In this document: positions 1-10,768 of the stretch, piece after piece
Position numbering within the stretch: the first letter of the stretch is position 1
Layout of the letters: the number at the start of each line of letters is the position of its first letter
Assembly (NCBI GenBank): GCA_946122785.1
Contig: CAMGYJ010000002.1
Coordinates: 20,186,492 to 20,250,491 of the forward strand
Reading direction: 5' to 3'
From: Linum tenue
Taxonomy: Eukaryota; Streptophyta; Magnoliopsida; Malpighiales; Linaceae
Length of the DNA: 64,000 bases
Program-made: the position numbers and the translations under genes
The notes under the pieces: model-generated
The model's database searches: none
Seen by the model: the letters and a program-made list of their open reading frames with translations, nothing else
Told to the model about the DNA's origin: nothing

Positions 1-445
1 AAGTTGATGTTATTTGTTGAATTGTAAGTAAATTCTCCTCAACTATGTTTTATTTATGATTAAATTCATCGAATATTATGTGTTTTCACATTTTATATAT
101 TTTGTCAAACCGACATGGATCAGCACAAATCGATTGTACCAATAATCCTACTATTCCACTAGTCAAACCGACACCACGGTATAAACCGGTTTGACAATCT
201 TAGATACATGCCAAAATGCCAACCAAAAAATAGTAACGAAAAAGCTAGAGTTGTAATTGGTTGCCATATCCCTTCTTTGGCAACCAATTAGTGGTTTTGT
301 TTTAGTAACGCCGCTATATCCACCATCTTGGCTACCAAAATTTGGTTGTGGCTACGTTTTAGTGACCAATTTTTCTTTAAGTGACTTGCGAAAACCAAAT
401 TTTACTGTAGTGATGCTGAAATTTGGTGTTGAGATCAAAATCTCT
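1..445. other. AT-rich flank with a short inverted motif
   Basis: No gene is visible. Positions 163-193 hold an imperfect palindrome, with GTCAAACCG at one end and CGGTTTGAC at the other. A very similar stretch recurs at about 49433-49466 (same ends, same TATAAACCGGTTTGAC core). Sequence before it (a TTATTTGTTG-type stretch) also resembles 49240-49290, so this is probably the end of a dispersed repeat family. Confidence 0.4.
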
Positions 446-627
446 GGGTAAATTGCAAGTTAGGTCACTTGAATTACTAAATAATTTCATGTTTGCCATT
501 AAAATTAATTTATTTCATTCTTGGTCACTAAAATTAGTTCAACATTTCAAGTTTGGTCACTCTCTGTTAGTCTCCGTTAATTTTTGTTAATTTGGCAGTC
601 AGCCTTTACAGTTGACCGTTAAATGAG

Positions 628-881
628 TGTTAATCAAAACGGAAACAAAAGATAATCGACACCGAGTTTAAGTGGTTTCCTTGTTAAGGGAGAACGAGAC
701 TAGTCCACGACCGAAGCAGTAATCGTCTTATTCAGATACTTGATAAAGAGTACATACGTAGCTATATACAGGTCTAGTATAATTAACCCTAGTCGAGCAC
801 CCTAGGGGAATGGAGAGCTCGGCACTACACAATAGGCCGAATACAAATATATACATTTGGGCCTAGCCCTATACCTCAACA
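628..881 (-). repeat. Copia LTR (3' LTR in coding orientation)
   Basis: A 254-bp direct repeat of 5090-5343. A purine-rich tract lies just inside it (reverse complement of 882-892, TTGAGGGAGGC), as expected for the polypurine tract that primes plus-strand synthesis next to a 3' LTR. Confidence 0.92.
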
Positions 882-894
882 GCCTCCCTCAAAT

Positions 895-3800
895 TGATGG
901 AGGTCTCGCATCATCAATTTGCCAGCGAGATAGTTGTGTCTACTAGCCATGAAAGCCTTCGTCAAGAGATCTGCAATCTGGTCCTCGAAAGAAATGTAGA
1001 AGATACGAAGAGCACCATTGCGAACCAAATCCCTGATATAGTGAACGTGAACCTCGATGTGTTTAGTACGATCATGAAGAACCATATTTATAGTTATACG
1101 GACAGCACTAGTGTTGTCAACATACTGCTGCATAGGAACCTCACAAGTCACACCCAAGTCACCTAACAATCTTTGCAGCCATTCAAGTTCCGAAGTAACC
1201 TCTGACATCACTCTGCACTCAGCTTTGATGGATGGTTTGGAAACCGGATCCTGCTTCTTACAACGCCATGAGATAAATGATTCACCAAGCCGCACGCACC
1301 ATCCACTCGTGGATCGTCTAGTATTAATACATCATGCAAAATCGAAATCGAAAAACCAATGAACCTGTAGAAGGTAGAAACAATCCCACCATCCGAGTAC
1401 CCTGTAAGTATCTGAGAATCCGATGAACAACATCCATATGACTCATGCGCGGTGCAATCATAAACTGAGACACCACCTGAACAAGAAATGCAATATCTGG
1501 ACGAGTGGAAGCTAGATAGATCAATTAACCAACAACACTACGATAGTGTTTCCCCCCGTCAGACAGCAGCTCACCTGTCTCCCTCCCCAACTTCAAATTT
1601 TGCTCCATGGGCGTCGAAATAGGTAGGTAGTTTCCAAGAGATCATCAATGTACTTTGACTAACTGGGGAGAATACCCTGGGGCGAGCGAGTGACCTACAG
1701 ATCGAAGAAGTAGGATAAGGAGCCTAGTTCCTTGAGACTGAAAGAGGCATGAAGGCCTTTAGTAAGAGCAGCAATACCATCATGATCATCACTAGAGATG
1801 ATCATATCTTCGACATAGAGCAGGAGGACAACAAGACCACTAGAAATCCGCCGAGTAAAGAGTGAAGGCTCGTTAACACTCTGCTGAAACCCAAGAGCCA
1901 TAAACGTGGAGTGAAACTTATCGAACCACGCTCGAGGGGCCTGCTTCAACCCATACAAAGATCGATGAAGGAGCAAACCTGATCATCACCTTCAGAAAAA
2001 CTAGGAGGTTGCTCTATATAGACTGTCTCCTGCAGATCACCATGAAGAAAAGCGTTCTTCACATCAAGTTGATACAGAGGCCAGGGGAGAATGCTAGCTA
2101 CGGCTAGAAGCGAGCGAACAGAAACCATCTTCGCAACAGGAGTAAAAGTCTCCTCAAAGTAACACCATACTCCTGGCAAAATCCCTGAGCCACAACACGA
2201 GATTTGAATCTCCCAATAGTCCCATCAGGCGGAACCTTCAAAGTGTATACCCATCTACTACCAATGACCGAAATCTGAGGAGGAGGACATGGGACTAGAA
2301 CCCACGTCTGCTTCGCATGAAGAGCACCCATTTCCTTCTGCATAGCACGGTTACACCGCGGGTCATCCGTGGCCTGGGAATAGCGAGACGGAATGGGAAT
2401 AGGGTCCACCTGGTAAGCAGCGTAGTCACGATACCGGATGGTAGGTTGGCCCAGGATGGAGCCGTTGGAGCGACGAGGCGGAGCAGGTGGAGAATCATGG
2501 TGAAGCTGGTCATGCGGTGGACTGGGTGGTGATGGAAGGGAGTGGGAGGCGGCGTAGGGGGTAGCGTAGTATCATCATCAGTCCCATCAGTAAGAGGATC
2601 ATCATCATCATAAGAAAATGACGGAGAGAGAGAGATATCAAACAGATTCGGAGACTCGGTGGATGAGGTATAGTACATAAGGTTCTCAAAAAAGACAACA
2701 TTGTAAGTTATACGAAAACTCGGTGGATGTCACTATAGCCAAGAAACACACCAGAACGTCTTAGACATCAATTTAGCAAGTTCAAAATGAGGAAGGAGGA
2801 CAAAACACAGACAACCAAAGACACGAAGACGAGAATATGGAGGATGCTTGTCAAACAGGAGATAGAAGGGATTAGACTGATCAAGAAGTGGATTAATCTG
2901 GTAGTTGATGAGGCGGACATCCGTAGCCGCAGCCTCCAGCCAAAACGACAAAGGGACGTGAGAGTCCAGAAGAAGAACTCAGGTCACCTCAAGAACATGC
3001 CTATTTTTACGTTCAACCAGGCCATTCTGCTGAGATACTCCATGACAGGATTTTGAGAAAGAATACCAAGGGGACCATACAGACGTAAGAGAGGGTTGGA
3101 GCTAAACCCCCCAGAGGTTCAGACCGGACTACACGAATGGATCTATCAAACTGGGTTTTGATCGTGGTAAAGAAATCAGCGGCAATCGATAAAATATGAG
3201 ACTTATGCTTCAAAAAAATAAACCCACGTGTAGCGAGTGGAATGATCAATGAATAAAGCCAAATACTTATATCCATGACGACACGTGGCTAATCTATAAC
3301 CCTAAAGATCTGTGGGGATGAGGTAAAGTGGCTCGGTGATCATAGTTTGGCTAGACGGAAAAGATATACATGTAGTCTTAGCCTCCACATAGCTAGTACA
3401 TAAAATTTCAGAACAACAATCAAGATCAATATATTTGCCAAACAGGTCATGTTCAAACATAGTAGAGAACCGACTATAATTGGGATGGCCCAGCCGAGTA
3501 TGCCACAACCGAAAAGTATTAGTTGAAAGACTCGAAAAAACAAAATGGAAACTCCTAGACACCAACGACAAGGGGGACGAAACAGAAGAACCAGAAGATG
3601 ATGTCGAGATTGATGATGGAGATGGCAGCGCCTCAAGCTTCTCCAAATGGAAGAGGCGACCATGCTTACTACTCCTGCCGACCTCCCACTCCGTCTTCAT
3701 ATCCTGTACAGAACATCCAGAGAGTGCAAAAACGACACGACACCCATTATCAGTAAGTTGACCCACAGAGACAAGACTAGGGACAAGATGCGGAACGTGT

Positions 3801-5069
3801 AAGGTATCATGAAGAACAATATTCGAATGCTGCACAGAGCCAATAGTATCAACACCAAGTGTCTCGCCATTAGCCACTTGGAGAGACGAATTTCGAAGCG
3901 AATGAGCATGAGAAATAACAGATCCATCATTCGTCATGTGGTTAAAACATGCAAAGTCGAGTATCCACCGTCGAGGAATCTTACCTGAAGCCTAAAGACT
4001 AGCAAAAGCGGAGGCGATAGCCTTGTTAACAAGAACCTCAAGGGCAGCCGGGGTGACCGAGGCGGTAACCGATGGAGGGGCGGGCTGAGTCACGTAGGTC
4101 GGCCGAGAGGAGGAGGACGGGTTGGTGCTGCCCGGAGAACCATTGGAGCCATTAATACGAATCTGCAGAACGTGACAATCAGGGATAATGTGACCAGACT
4201 TCTTGCAATAGACACATAAGTTTCGACATCGATAATACTTTGTGTATGACCTTTTTCCCGACAGTGATGGCAGTCGACATCACGGTGCTGAGCTGGGGAA
4301 CGATAAGTCCGTCTTCAGCATTGAGCGGATCATCTTGACTCCCATCAGAAGGATTCGAACGAGTGGGAGCAGGCAAAATGAAAGGAGGAGCGGAGCTACC
4401 AGAACCACGAGGGGAGTTGCGGTTTGCCGAAAAAATAAAAGTCTCGCTCGCGGATGGACGAACATCAAGGGCCGCCTAAGTGCGGAGCCTTGTTTCTTCC
4501 CGGACCAAGGCGCTGAGAATGCCTTCAATCTTCAGATCACCATGATTAAGAAGCATAGAGCGAACTGATTCAAAATATGGGCGCAACCGGGCGAGAAACT
4601 GAAGCAGCCGAATCTTCATGAATTATCGTTGGACATCAGCCGATGCCGGAGCACGGAGGAGAGCCGTTGTGAGAAGGTCCTGCTCGGTCCACAGTAGCTG
4701 AGCCGAATTGAAGTACGTCGTGACATCCATGTCGCCTTGGTGCAAAGAGGACGGCTCGAATTGACGAGCAGTGCTGATGGCGCCATAGGTTTCGACCAAT
4801 GACGCCCACATCTCTGTAGCAGTGGTCTTCAAGCGAAGTCCAAGGACAATGGGTGGATCAACTGATTTCAAAAGACAAGACTTGACCTTGGCATCATTCT
4901 TCAGCCAGGTCGCGAGGTCCTGATCGATGGAGGGAGGGACAACATGCCTTTTCGAAGAGCCATCGAGCAAACCAAATAAACCTTGACCTTCAACAAAAAT
5001 CCGGAACTGAAACTCCCAGAGCACATAGTTCTTGGAGTTGAGATGGGTCGTAACGTGTTCAGAATCCAT
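895..5069 (-). pseudogene. Copia gag-pol polyprotein, disrupted by stops and frameshifts
   Basis: In coding order on the minus strand: a gag N-terminus starting MDSEHV at 5069; a CCHC zinc knuckle (CVYCKKSGHIIPDC, about 4170-4220); protease near 3935-3975; the GAG-pre-integrase motif LWHTRLGHPN near 3480-3510; integrase remnants through about 2730; reverse transcriptase blocks near 2300 (SRWVYTLK) and 2040-2130 (LDVKNAFLHGDL); and the RNase H end with DRTKHIEVHVHYIRD at about 1070 and ADLLTKA near 960. The frames are broken many times. Two catalytic sites are changed: the protease core expected as D-S/T-G reads DFA, and the RT motif YVDD reads YVED. The element cannot encode a working polyprotein. 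Confidence 0.9.
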
Positions 5070-5077
5070 CGCAGTGA

Positions 5078-5089
5078 GCTCTAATACCA
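5078..5089 (-). other. Primer-binding site of the Copia element
   Basis: Directly inside the 5' LTR the minus strand reads TGGTATTAGAGC. This differs by one base from TGGTATCAGAGC, the usual plant Copia site complementary to initiator methionine tRNA. Confidence 0.85.
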
Positions 5090-5343
5090 TGTTAATCGAA
5101 ACGGAAATAGAAGATAATCGACATCGAGTTTACGTGGTTTCCTCGTTCAGGGAGAACGAGACTAGTTCATGGTCGAAGCAGTAATCGTCTTATTCAAATA
5201 CTTGATACACAGTACATATGTAGCTATATATAGGTCTAGTATAATTAACCCTAGCCGAGTCCCCTAAGGGAATGGAGAGCTCAGCACTACACAACAGGCC
5301 GAATACAAATATATACATTTGGGCCTAGCCCTATATCTCAACA
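5090..5343 (-). repeat. Copia LTR (5' LTR in coding orientation)
   Basis: A 254-bp LTR paired with 628-881. It borders the primer-binding site on its inner side and the target repeat GAGTG on its outer side. Confidence 0.92.
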
Positions 5344-5860
5344 GAGTGATGTGGCAAATTAAAAAATTTGATAAAATAAAATTTTAATAATTTCCACCTC
5401 ATTTTTACAAAAAATTGAAAAAAATAAAACAATAAAAAAGGTCGACCCTGCAATCTGCGGTCGGAAGAACTCCGACCAAGGGTCCGTCCCGTCGGCATCT
5501 CTGAAGCTCCGGGGAAGCTTACTCATCCTAAACTAGAAATTTCCCAAAAACCCAGAACCTCCTCGCCTCCTGGATAATCGGAATCGACGATCCTCTATTT
5601 CTGGTGAGGAAGATTCATCCACACCAACATGTACTCCAAGTTGCCATGCGTGGCACACGTCGTGAAAGTAAAATTTCGGATCCCCAAACTTTGGGACGCC
5701 TCTGTGCCCCCCCCCCCCCCCAAAGAACACATCGGTGATCAGGCACTGTGAGCGCGGGTCCCACCATGGAGGAGATAGCGAACAAGAGATTTGAGCTGGA
5801 GAGAAGCGCGATAGAGCTTCAGGGGGGACTCCGGCGTACTAGTTGCAATTTCAGTGAGGA

Positions 5861-6124
5861 GATCAGGGGGAAGGGGAGCGAGGCGAGGTGAATGTTGGAG
5901 TACTGGGTGGCGGTGGTGGGTTCGTTGGAGAGGTTGCACCGGAGGGAGTAGGGATGGCAATTTGAACCCGCCCCACCAGGTATTACCCGACCTGGTCCTC
6001 GATGGGGTGGGTATTATCTGACCCGCAGTAGCATGGGGCGGGGCATGTGTATCTACCAAAGAACCCATCACCGCCACCCAGGACTCCAACATTCGCCTTG
6101 CCTCGCTCCCCTTCCCCCTGATAT
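5861..6124. repeat. Inverted duplication with one arm inside an hAT element
   Basis: The left arm, about 5861-5927, and the right arm, about 6059-6124, are reverse complements with only about five mismatches. Key shared parts are AGGGGGAAGGGGAGCGAGGC and TGGGTGGCGGTG. The left arm lies in MULE 1 and the right arm lies inside the hAT-type element at 5949-6491, where such sequence is not expected. Confidence 0.85.
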
Positions 6125-6491
6125 CTTCACCGTCCTGGCCCGCCCTGCCCTGTTCTTGCCTCTTGGCCCGTTCTAGGTCAATTTCTTATTCCATCCATTC
6201 ATATATCTTCTACTTTGGTTTTTATTTTCAACTAGTTAGACTTGATCTTGCAACTAAATAGACTCAATTACCCATAATATTATCACTATTATTCATTTAT
6301 GAAGTCTTTTTCCCTTCGTTTTATCGTAAAAAGTAAAATTTTGCTTGTAATTTTTTTAAATAGCATATAAGAGTGGGTCGACCCGCCCCGTCCTGTACCC
6401 GCGTGGTTATTACCCGCCTCACCCCGTAGTAGCATGGGGTGGGGCATGGGTATTGAGGTAACTGCCCCACCCCGACCCATTGCCATCACTA
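5949..6491. mobile_element. hAT-type non-autonomous element with 8-bp target duplication
   Basis: Termini are TAGGGATGGCAA on the left and TTGCCATCACTA on the right, flanked by an exact 8-bp duplication GGAGGGAG at 5941-5948 and 6492-6499. Eight-bp target duplications and this TIR are typical of plant hAT elements. The inside carries GC-rich blocks related to CCCGCCCCA / ACCCGCC motifs near both ends and an AT-rich middle with no coding sequence. The element is inserted in the interior of MULE 1. Confidence 0.85.
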
Positions 6492-7589
6492 GGAGGGAGT
6501 CGAGGTTGATAGGGTGATGGAAATCATGACGGTGGCGGTGATGCGGCGGCAGATGATTTATCTGGCAAGGAATGGGATCAGGTGGCTCATCTCTGCAAGA
6601 AGCTCTTCATGCTGGAAGCAGTAGACAATTATGAAGTCGACATGGATCTTGAAGAACTAGGCTAAGTCTTGAGGACAAGACTTATTCGAAGGGGGTGGTA
6701 TGTTACGTGCTGCTAGTGGACGGATATTTGGGGATTGCATCGAATTAGTTGGCCAAGGTGGGGAGGGAGGTTTGGAGAAGGCATCTTTTTCGCGACGGGA
6801 CGGACCTTGGTCGGAGTTCTTCCGACCACAGATTGCAGATTTGACTTCTTTTTGGTTTTATTTATTTTTAAATTTACAGTAATAATGAGGTGGAAATTAT
6901 TAAAAATTAAATGAATTTTTTATTATTATTTCTATTTGTCACATCGCTCATTTAACGGTCAACTGTAAAGGATGACTGCCAAATCAACAAAAATTAATGG
7001 AGACTAATGGAGAGTGCCCAAACTTGAACTGCTGAACTAATCTTAGTGACCATGAATGGAATAAATTAATTTTAGTGGCAAACGTGAAATTGTTCGTAAT
7101 TCCAGTGACCAAACTTGCAATTTACCCCGAAATTCCTCATGTCCCTTATTTGATTAGCGATATAGCTTATATTGTCTTCGACTGAATTGCAAGTTTGGTG
7201 ACTGGAATTTCTTAAAAAATTCACGTTTGCCACTAAAATTAATTTATTTCATCCGTAGTCACTTAAATTAGGTTAACAGTTCAAGTTTGGTCACTGGCCG
7301 TTAGTCTCCGTTAACTTTTGTTGATGTGGCGGTCAACTCTTATAGTTGACCGTTAAATAAGTGACGTGGCAATTAAAAAATCAATAAAATAATTTAATTT
7401 AATTTAATTATTATTTATTTTTCACCTAATTATTATATAAATAAAAAATCCTAATTCCTTTTAATTATTATTTTCCACCCCCGTCGTCTTTCCTCTCTCC
7501 TCCGGTCGACGAACTCTCCCGGCCGGCCAAGCCCCGCTCCATCACCGTCTTGGGCCTCCTCAATTCCAATACTGAAATCCCACGATGAT

Positions 7590-8225
7590 AGCCCTTCTTC
7601 TCAAAGGACTAAAGAGGAGAAGAAGTAAGGAAGTAAAAAAGTGGCCTGCAAAATCCAAGGGGAAAAATCACCCACCAAATTGGATTCTCCAGCAACCAAA
7701 ATTCTCGAGGAAGAAGCCAACGATCCAATCCTCAAAGAAAAATCGATATCGGAATGTAAAAATGGTGAAGAAGAGGTTATAGCAGCACCTGCTAGACTAC
7801 CAGCAACGGATGAACAGGGCAGCCGAGCAGCAAAATGGTGAGGAAGCAGATGCTGATGACGTGGATGTAGTGGTGAAGCCGCCGAGTGAGCAGATGGAAG
7901 AGAAAACCAGTGACGATGATCCATCTCCCACCGCTTTGATCCTGAACTTCACGGACTACGAGTCAGCTCCAATAGTGGAGGAGCTGAACAAGATATTTGG
8001 TCATTTTGGGACGCTGCAGGAATCCGAGACGTAGGTCCTGAAGAAGAGCAGCCTGGCCAAGGTAGTATTCTGTAAGCGGGATGATGTAGAGACGACATTC
8101 AGCAACGCGGGGAAGTACAACACTTTCGGGCTTTCCCTCGTAAGTTACCGTCTCAAATACTGTTCTTCCCCGAAGAAACGACCTACAAGCAGCGGGCAGA
8201 AGAGCAACAGCTCCGGAAAGAAGTA
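7590..8225 (+). pseudogene. Captured 3' part of a PWWP-domain protein gene
   Basis: The translated plus strand gives a charged Lys/Glu-rich stretch (7641-7840, includes SPTKLDSPATKI), then after a frame change a segment from 7810 with ALILNFTDYESAP, ELNKIFGHFGTLQESET and, past a TAG at 8032-8034, VLKKSSLAKVVF and FSNAGKYNTF, ending near 8225. This matches, from memory, the conserved C-terminal segment of plant PWWP-domain proteins (a LxFT...LNxIFxRFGPLxExETEV...AKVVF...GKYxxFG pattern). The PWWP domain itself is absent. The in-frame stop and the frame change show it cannot make the original protein. The fragment lies precisely between the MULE arms, so it was probably captured by the element. 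Confidence 0.72.
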
Positions 8226-8591
8226 GAAGAAGCGTCTGTGTTGAATGAGAGTTTTGGTGAGTTTTGATAATAATGTACAAAGAGTTTTACGTGTACGGGT
8301 AGGATGTGACGGACCTGTAGGCCTCCTTGAATGCTCAAAGGACGAAGACGGTGATGGCCCGGGGCTTGGCCGGCCGGGAGAGGTCGTCGACCGGAGGGGA
8401 GAGGAACGACCAAGGGCGGTTGAAAATAATTAAAAGGAATTAGATATTTTTATTTTTATATTAATTAGGTGGAAAATAAAAAATATTTATTTTATTTTAT
8501 TTTATTTTATTAATTTTTTAATTGCCACATCACTCATTTAACGGTCAACTATAAGAGTTGACCGTCATATCAGCAAAAGTTAATGGAGACT

Positions 8592-9500
8592 AATCATTTT
8601 AACTACTGATCCCTCTCTCTCTCTTTTTTTGAATATTCTCTGCCTTCTCTCTTAGTCCCCCATTCAAGATCTCTGTTGGGTGCCGCCGGCACCTTTTGGT
8701 GACCGGCGGCAGCCTCATTTCCTGCCTTTGTTTCAGCTTCCTATTCCCCCGCTTCGGTTCTTCTGCTTTTTTTTTTCATTTTCACTTTGTTTGTTCCCGG
8801 CTTTCCATGGCTTTTTTCGTCCCTTTGTGGTTGTTTTTCTCCCCTAATGTGGGTTGAACTTTTGGTCCTCTGATCTGTTTGTTCAGATCTGGAGATGTCT
8901 TGTGCTAAATAGCAAAGGAGGCTTGATTCGGTTGAATCTTGCTTGTCTCCTCTTCTTCAAACCCTTCGTCTACCTCCTTGTTTTGCCTTGCAAATCTGGG
9001 TGATTCGGAGATGTGGCATCTGACGTTGGCTTGGACTCGGCTTGAAGTTCTTGGGGACAGAAGATCATTCTCATGGCTTCGCACCGATCGTCCTTTCGAC
9101 ACGCGTTCTCTTTGGTGCTGTAGGCTTCGGAGAGAAGTTGTTGTTTGGTCCGATGAAGGTTGGTCGGAGGTGGCTCCGGTTGTTCCCGTCTCCCTTTGTT
9201 CGGATTGGGTGCTCTAGCGCCTCCTTTTCATCATCTCCGTCTTCTGTTGGTGGGGGAGTTGTTGCTTGCAGATCCAGTGGCGGTGGGAGTCATGGGGGAG
9301 CATCACCAGCTAGGGTTTGGGGAGTAGATTTCTTGGTTGGGCTTCTGGGTTTGGGCCCTATTGGGTAACCGGCCATTTGTATGGGGCTTGGGCTTTGGGT
9401 CTGCTTTTTCTTTCTTTCTTTGGCTGATTATGCTCTCTTGTTCTTTTCCTCTGGGATTGGCCCATTTGCTATTTAATGAATCCATTTGTCAAAAAAAAAA
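8592..9500 (+). mobile_element. Poly(A) retroposon inserted in MULE 2, non-coding
   Basis: The segment ends in a run of 10 A (9491-9500) and is flanked by a 13-bp direct repeat, GTTAATGGAGACT (8579-8591) and GTTAACGGAGACT (9501-9513), one mismatch. Poly(A) plus a 13-bp target duplication is the signature of LINE-type target-primed insertion. The body is T-rich near the start, contains no convincing coding sequence and shows no recognisable SINE promoter boxes. It could be a 5'-truncated LINE tail, a large non-autonomous derivative, or a processed transcript of an unknown gene. Confidence 0.7.
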
Positions 9501-9646
9501 GTTAACGGAGACTGACGGCCAGTGACCAAACTTGAACTGTTAAACTAATTTAAGTGACTACGGATAGAATAAATTAATTTTAGTGACAAACGAAACATTT
9601 TTAAGTAATTCCAGTTACCAAACTTGCAATTTAGCCTATTTTCTTC

Positions 9647-10161
9647 AGAACCGAAAACATTGATAGATAGCTACCTTGGAGACGAAATTTGTGCGTCCCT
9701 AATGCCTAATCAGCAAAAACCCCAGCTAGTTTGGGGATTTCGTTCTTCTACACCGCTAGATTGGGAACTAATATATGTCAAATAACTAAAACAACATTAT
9801 AGTAAACAAATATAACAATCAAACACATATATTACTAAATCTTTACATTTGAGTCCTCCAACAGCCCCGCAAGTTGGAGCGTGAATATCCACACGATTCA
9901 GCTTGGAGATGAGTCCTGCAAACACAACACTTGCTAAAGACTTCGTGAAAATATCAGTAAGCTGATTTTCGTTATTGACAAACAATACTTTTATCAAACC
10001 CGACAAAATACGATCACGAATAATATGACAATCTATTTCAATGTACTTTGTACGTTCATGAGCGACAATATCGTCGTTTTGAGAGTTTTATTCCGAAAAA
10101 AATATGTTTCTTTTTGAAAATAATTCGCTTGCCACCAGATTCACAAATAGGATTAAACAAA
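9647..10161 (-). pseudogene. Copia relict: RNase H end plus LTR fragment
   Basis: On the minus strand 10070-9880 reads HERTKYIEID, then QLTDIFTKSL, KLNRVDIHAPTCG: the end of a Copia RNase H domain. Just after it a TGTTGGAGG LTR start lies at 9863 reading leftward. The LTR relict continues to about 9647, where MULE 2 has inserted. The rest of the Copia element is missing. It differs from the element at 628-5343 and is not a second copy of it. Confidence 0.75.
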
Positions 10162-10768
10162 CTAGCATAGACCCTGCCCTTTGGGCAGGTAGTATTATAT
10201 TTTTACAATTAAATCTATAAATATATGTGATCATGAATTAAAAAATGTTTCAAACATTTATTCATTTTATGTCAAGAATGAAATTTTCTCGTCTTTCTTA
10301 CTTGTATGTACATTTTAAAGAGGCTTATTGAGTCTAAATCAAAATTATAATATTTTATGTTGTATTTGAAATCTATAAAATTTATAGAATAAAATTATAT
10401 ATTGTATATATGTTATTATTAATATAAAATTCTTATTAAAAATATAATATTAAACATGAAAGCAAAAATCGGGTTAAAAATGGCTTAAGAAGCCATCTTC
10501 AAAATTTATCATGGAAAGCCTAATTAAGAAAGACACACGTTCCCAAAAGATCTGTAGATGAACATCTGGTTCTCCAATTTATTTTTTAAATTCATTAATT
10601 AAACTGTGAAGAGTAGAAGGATAAACTTGATTAAAAAATAATAGCGGGTAACTGTTCTTAGCAGAAGGCAGGGAAAATTACAAAATAAAAAAACTGCAAA
10701 CGTTTTAGTTTGAATTGAATAATAGAAGGGTTATTAAAAATAATAATATAAGAACCACGTTAGTTAAT
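10162..10768. other. AT-rich stretch; possible Helitron 3' end at its left edge
   Basis: On the minus strand a perfect hairpin (CCTGCCC-AAA-GGGCAGG) is followed after seven bases by CTAG and then T at the boundary 10162/10161. This is the arrangement of a Helitron 3' terminus. I found no matching TC-starting 5' end and no Rep/helicase sequence. The remainder is AT-rich without coding potential. The hairpin could be a coincidence. Confidence 0.3.

Larger units (their letters stand above)
628..5343 (-). mobile_element. Ty1/Copia LTR retrotransposon, degenerate, inserted in MULE 1
   Basis: Two 254-bp LTRs (628-881 and 5090-5343) flank an interior that reads gag, zinc knuckle, protease, integrase, reverse transcriptase and RNase H on the minus strand. 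LTR ends are TGTT...AACA in both copies. GAGTG follows the right LTR (5344-5348) and GAGTG lies at 625-629, overlapping the first two bases of the left LTR. A 5-bp target duplication with loss of one TG would explain this. The LTRs differ at about 23 positions by eye (about 9 percent), mostly transitions, so the insertion is old. It interrupts the left arm of MULE 1 exactly between ...GTTAAATGAGTG and ATGTGGCAA, so MULE 1 was there first. Confidence 0.95.
446..7128. mobile_element. Mutator-like element 1 with long TIRs, hosting nested insertions
   Basis: The left end starts GGGTAAATTGCAAG and the right end is its inverted match (CTTGCAATTTACCC). The arms stay paired for about 335 bp: left 446-627 plus 5344-5496 (split by the Copia insertion), right about 6792-7128. 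Both arms contain the motif GACCGTTAAATGAG and a GC-rich inner part (GGTCGGAAGAACTCCGACC in the left arm). Flanks 437-445 and 7129-7137 match at 6 of 9 bases, as expected for an old 9-bp target duplication. The same TIR family recurs at 7180-9636 and 47040-48459, where target duplications of 10-11 bp are clear. That supports a Mutator-like assignment. No transposase is present, so it is non-autonomous. The interior (5497-6791) is GC-rich and may be captured gene sequence, but I could not identify it. Confidence 0.8.
7180..9636. mobile_element. Mutator-like element 2, a Pack-MULE carrying a PWWP-protein gene fragment
   Basis: The left TIR begins at 7180 (ACTGAATTGCAAGTTTGG) and the right TIR ends at 9636 (CCAAACTTGCAATTTAGCC). 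A 10-bp target duplication flanks it: TATTGTCTTC at 7170-7179 and TATTTTCTTC at 9637-9646, one mismatch. The arms are very long. About 7180-7560 pairs with about 8320-8591 plus 9501-9636, including inverted GC-rich blocks around the GGCCGGCC motif near 7520 and 8370. The right arm is split by a retroposon (8592-9500). Between the arms lies captured coding sequence (7590-8225). No transposase is present. Confidence 0.85.

Noticed and set aside
5739..6092. A 117-codon minus-strand frame in MULE 1 with LPPDLLTEI, at first read as an F-box start
   Set aside because: The match is only a few residues and the frame crosses the hAT border at 5949; no F-box pattern follows.
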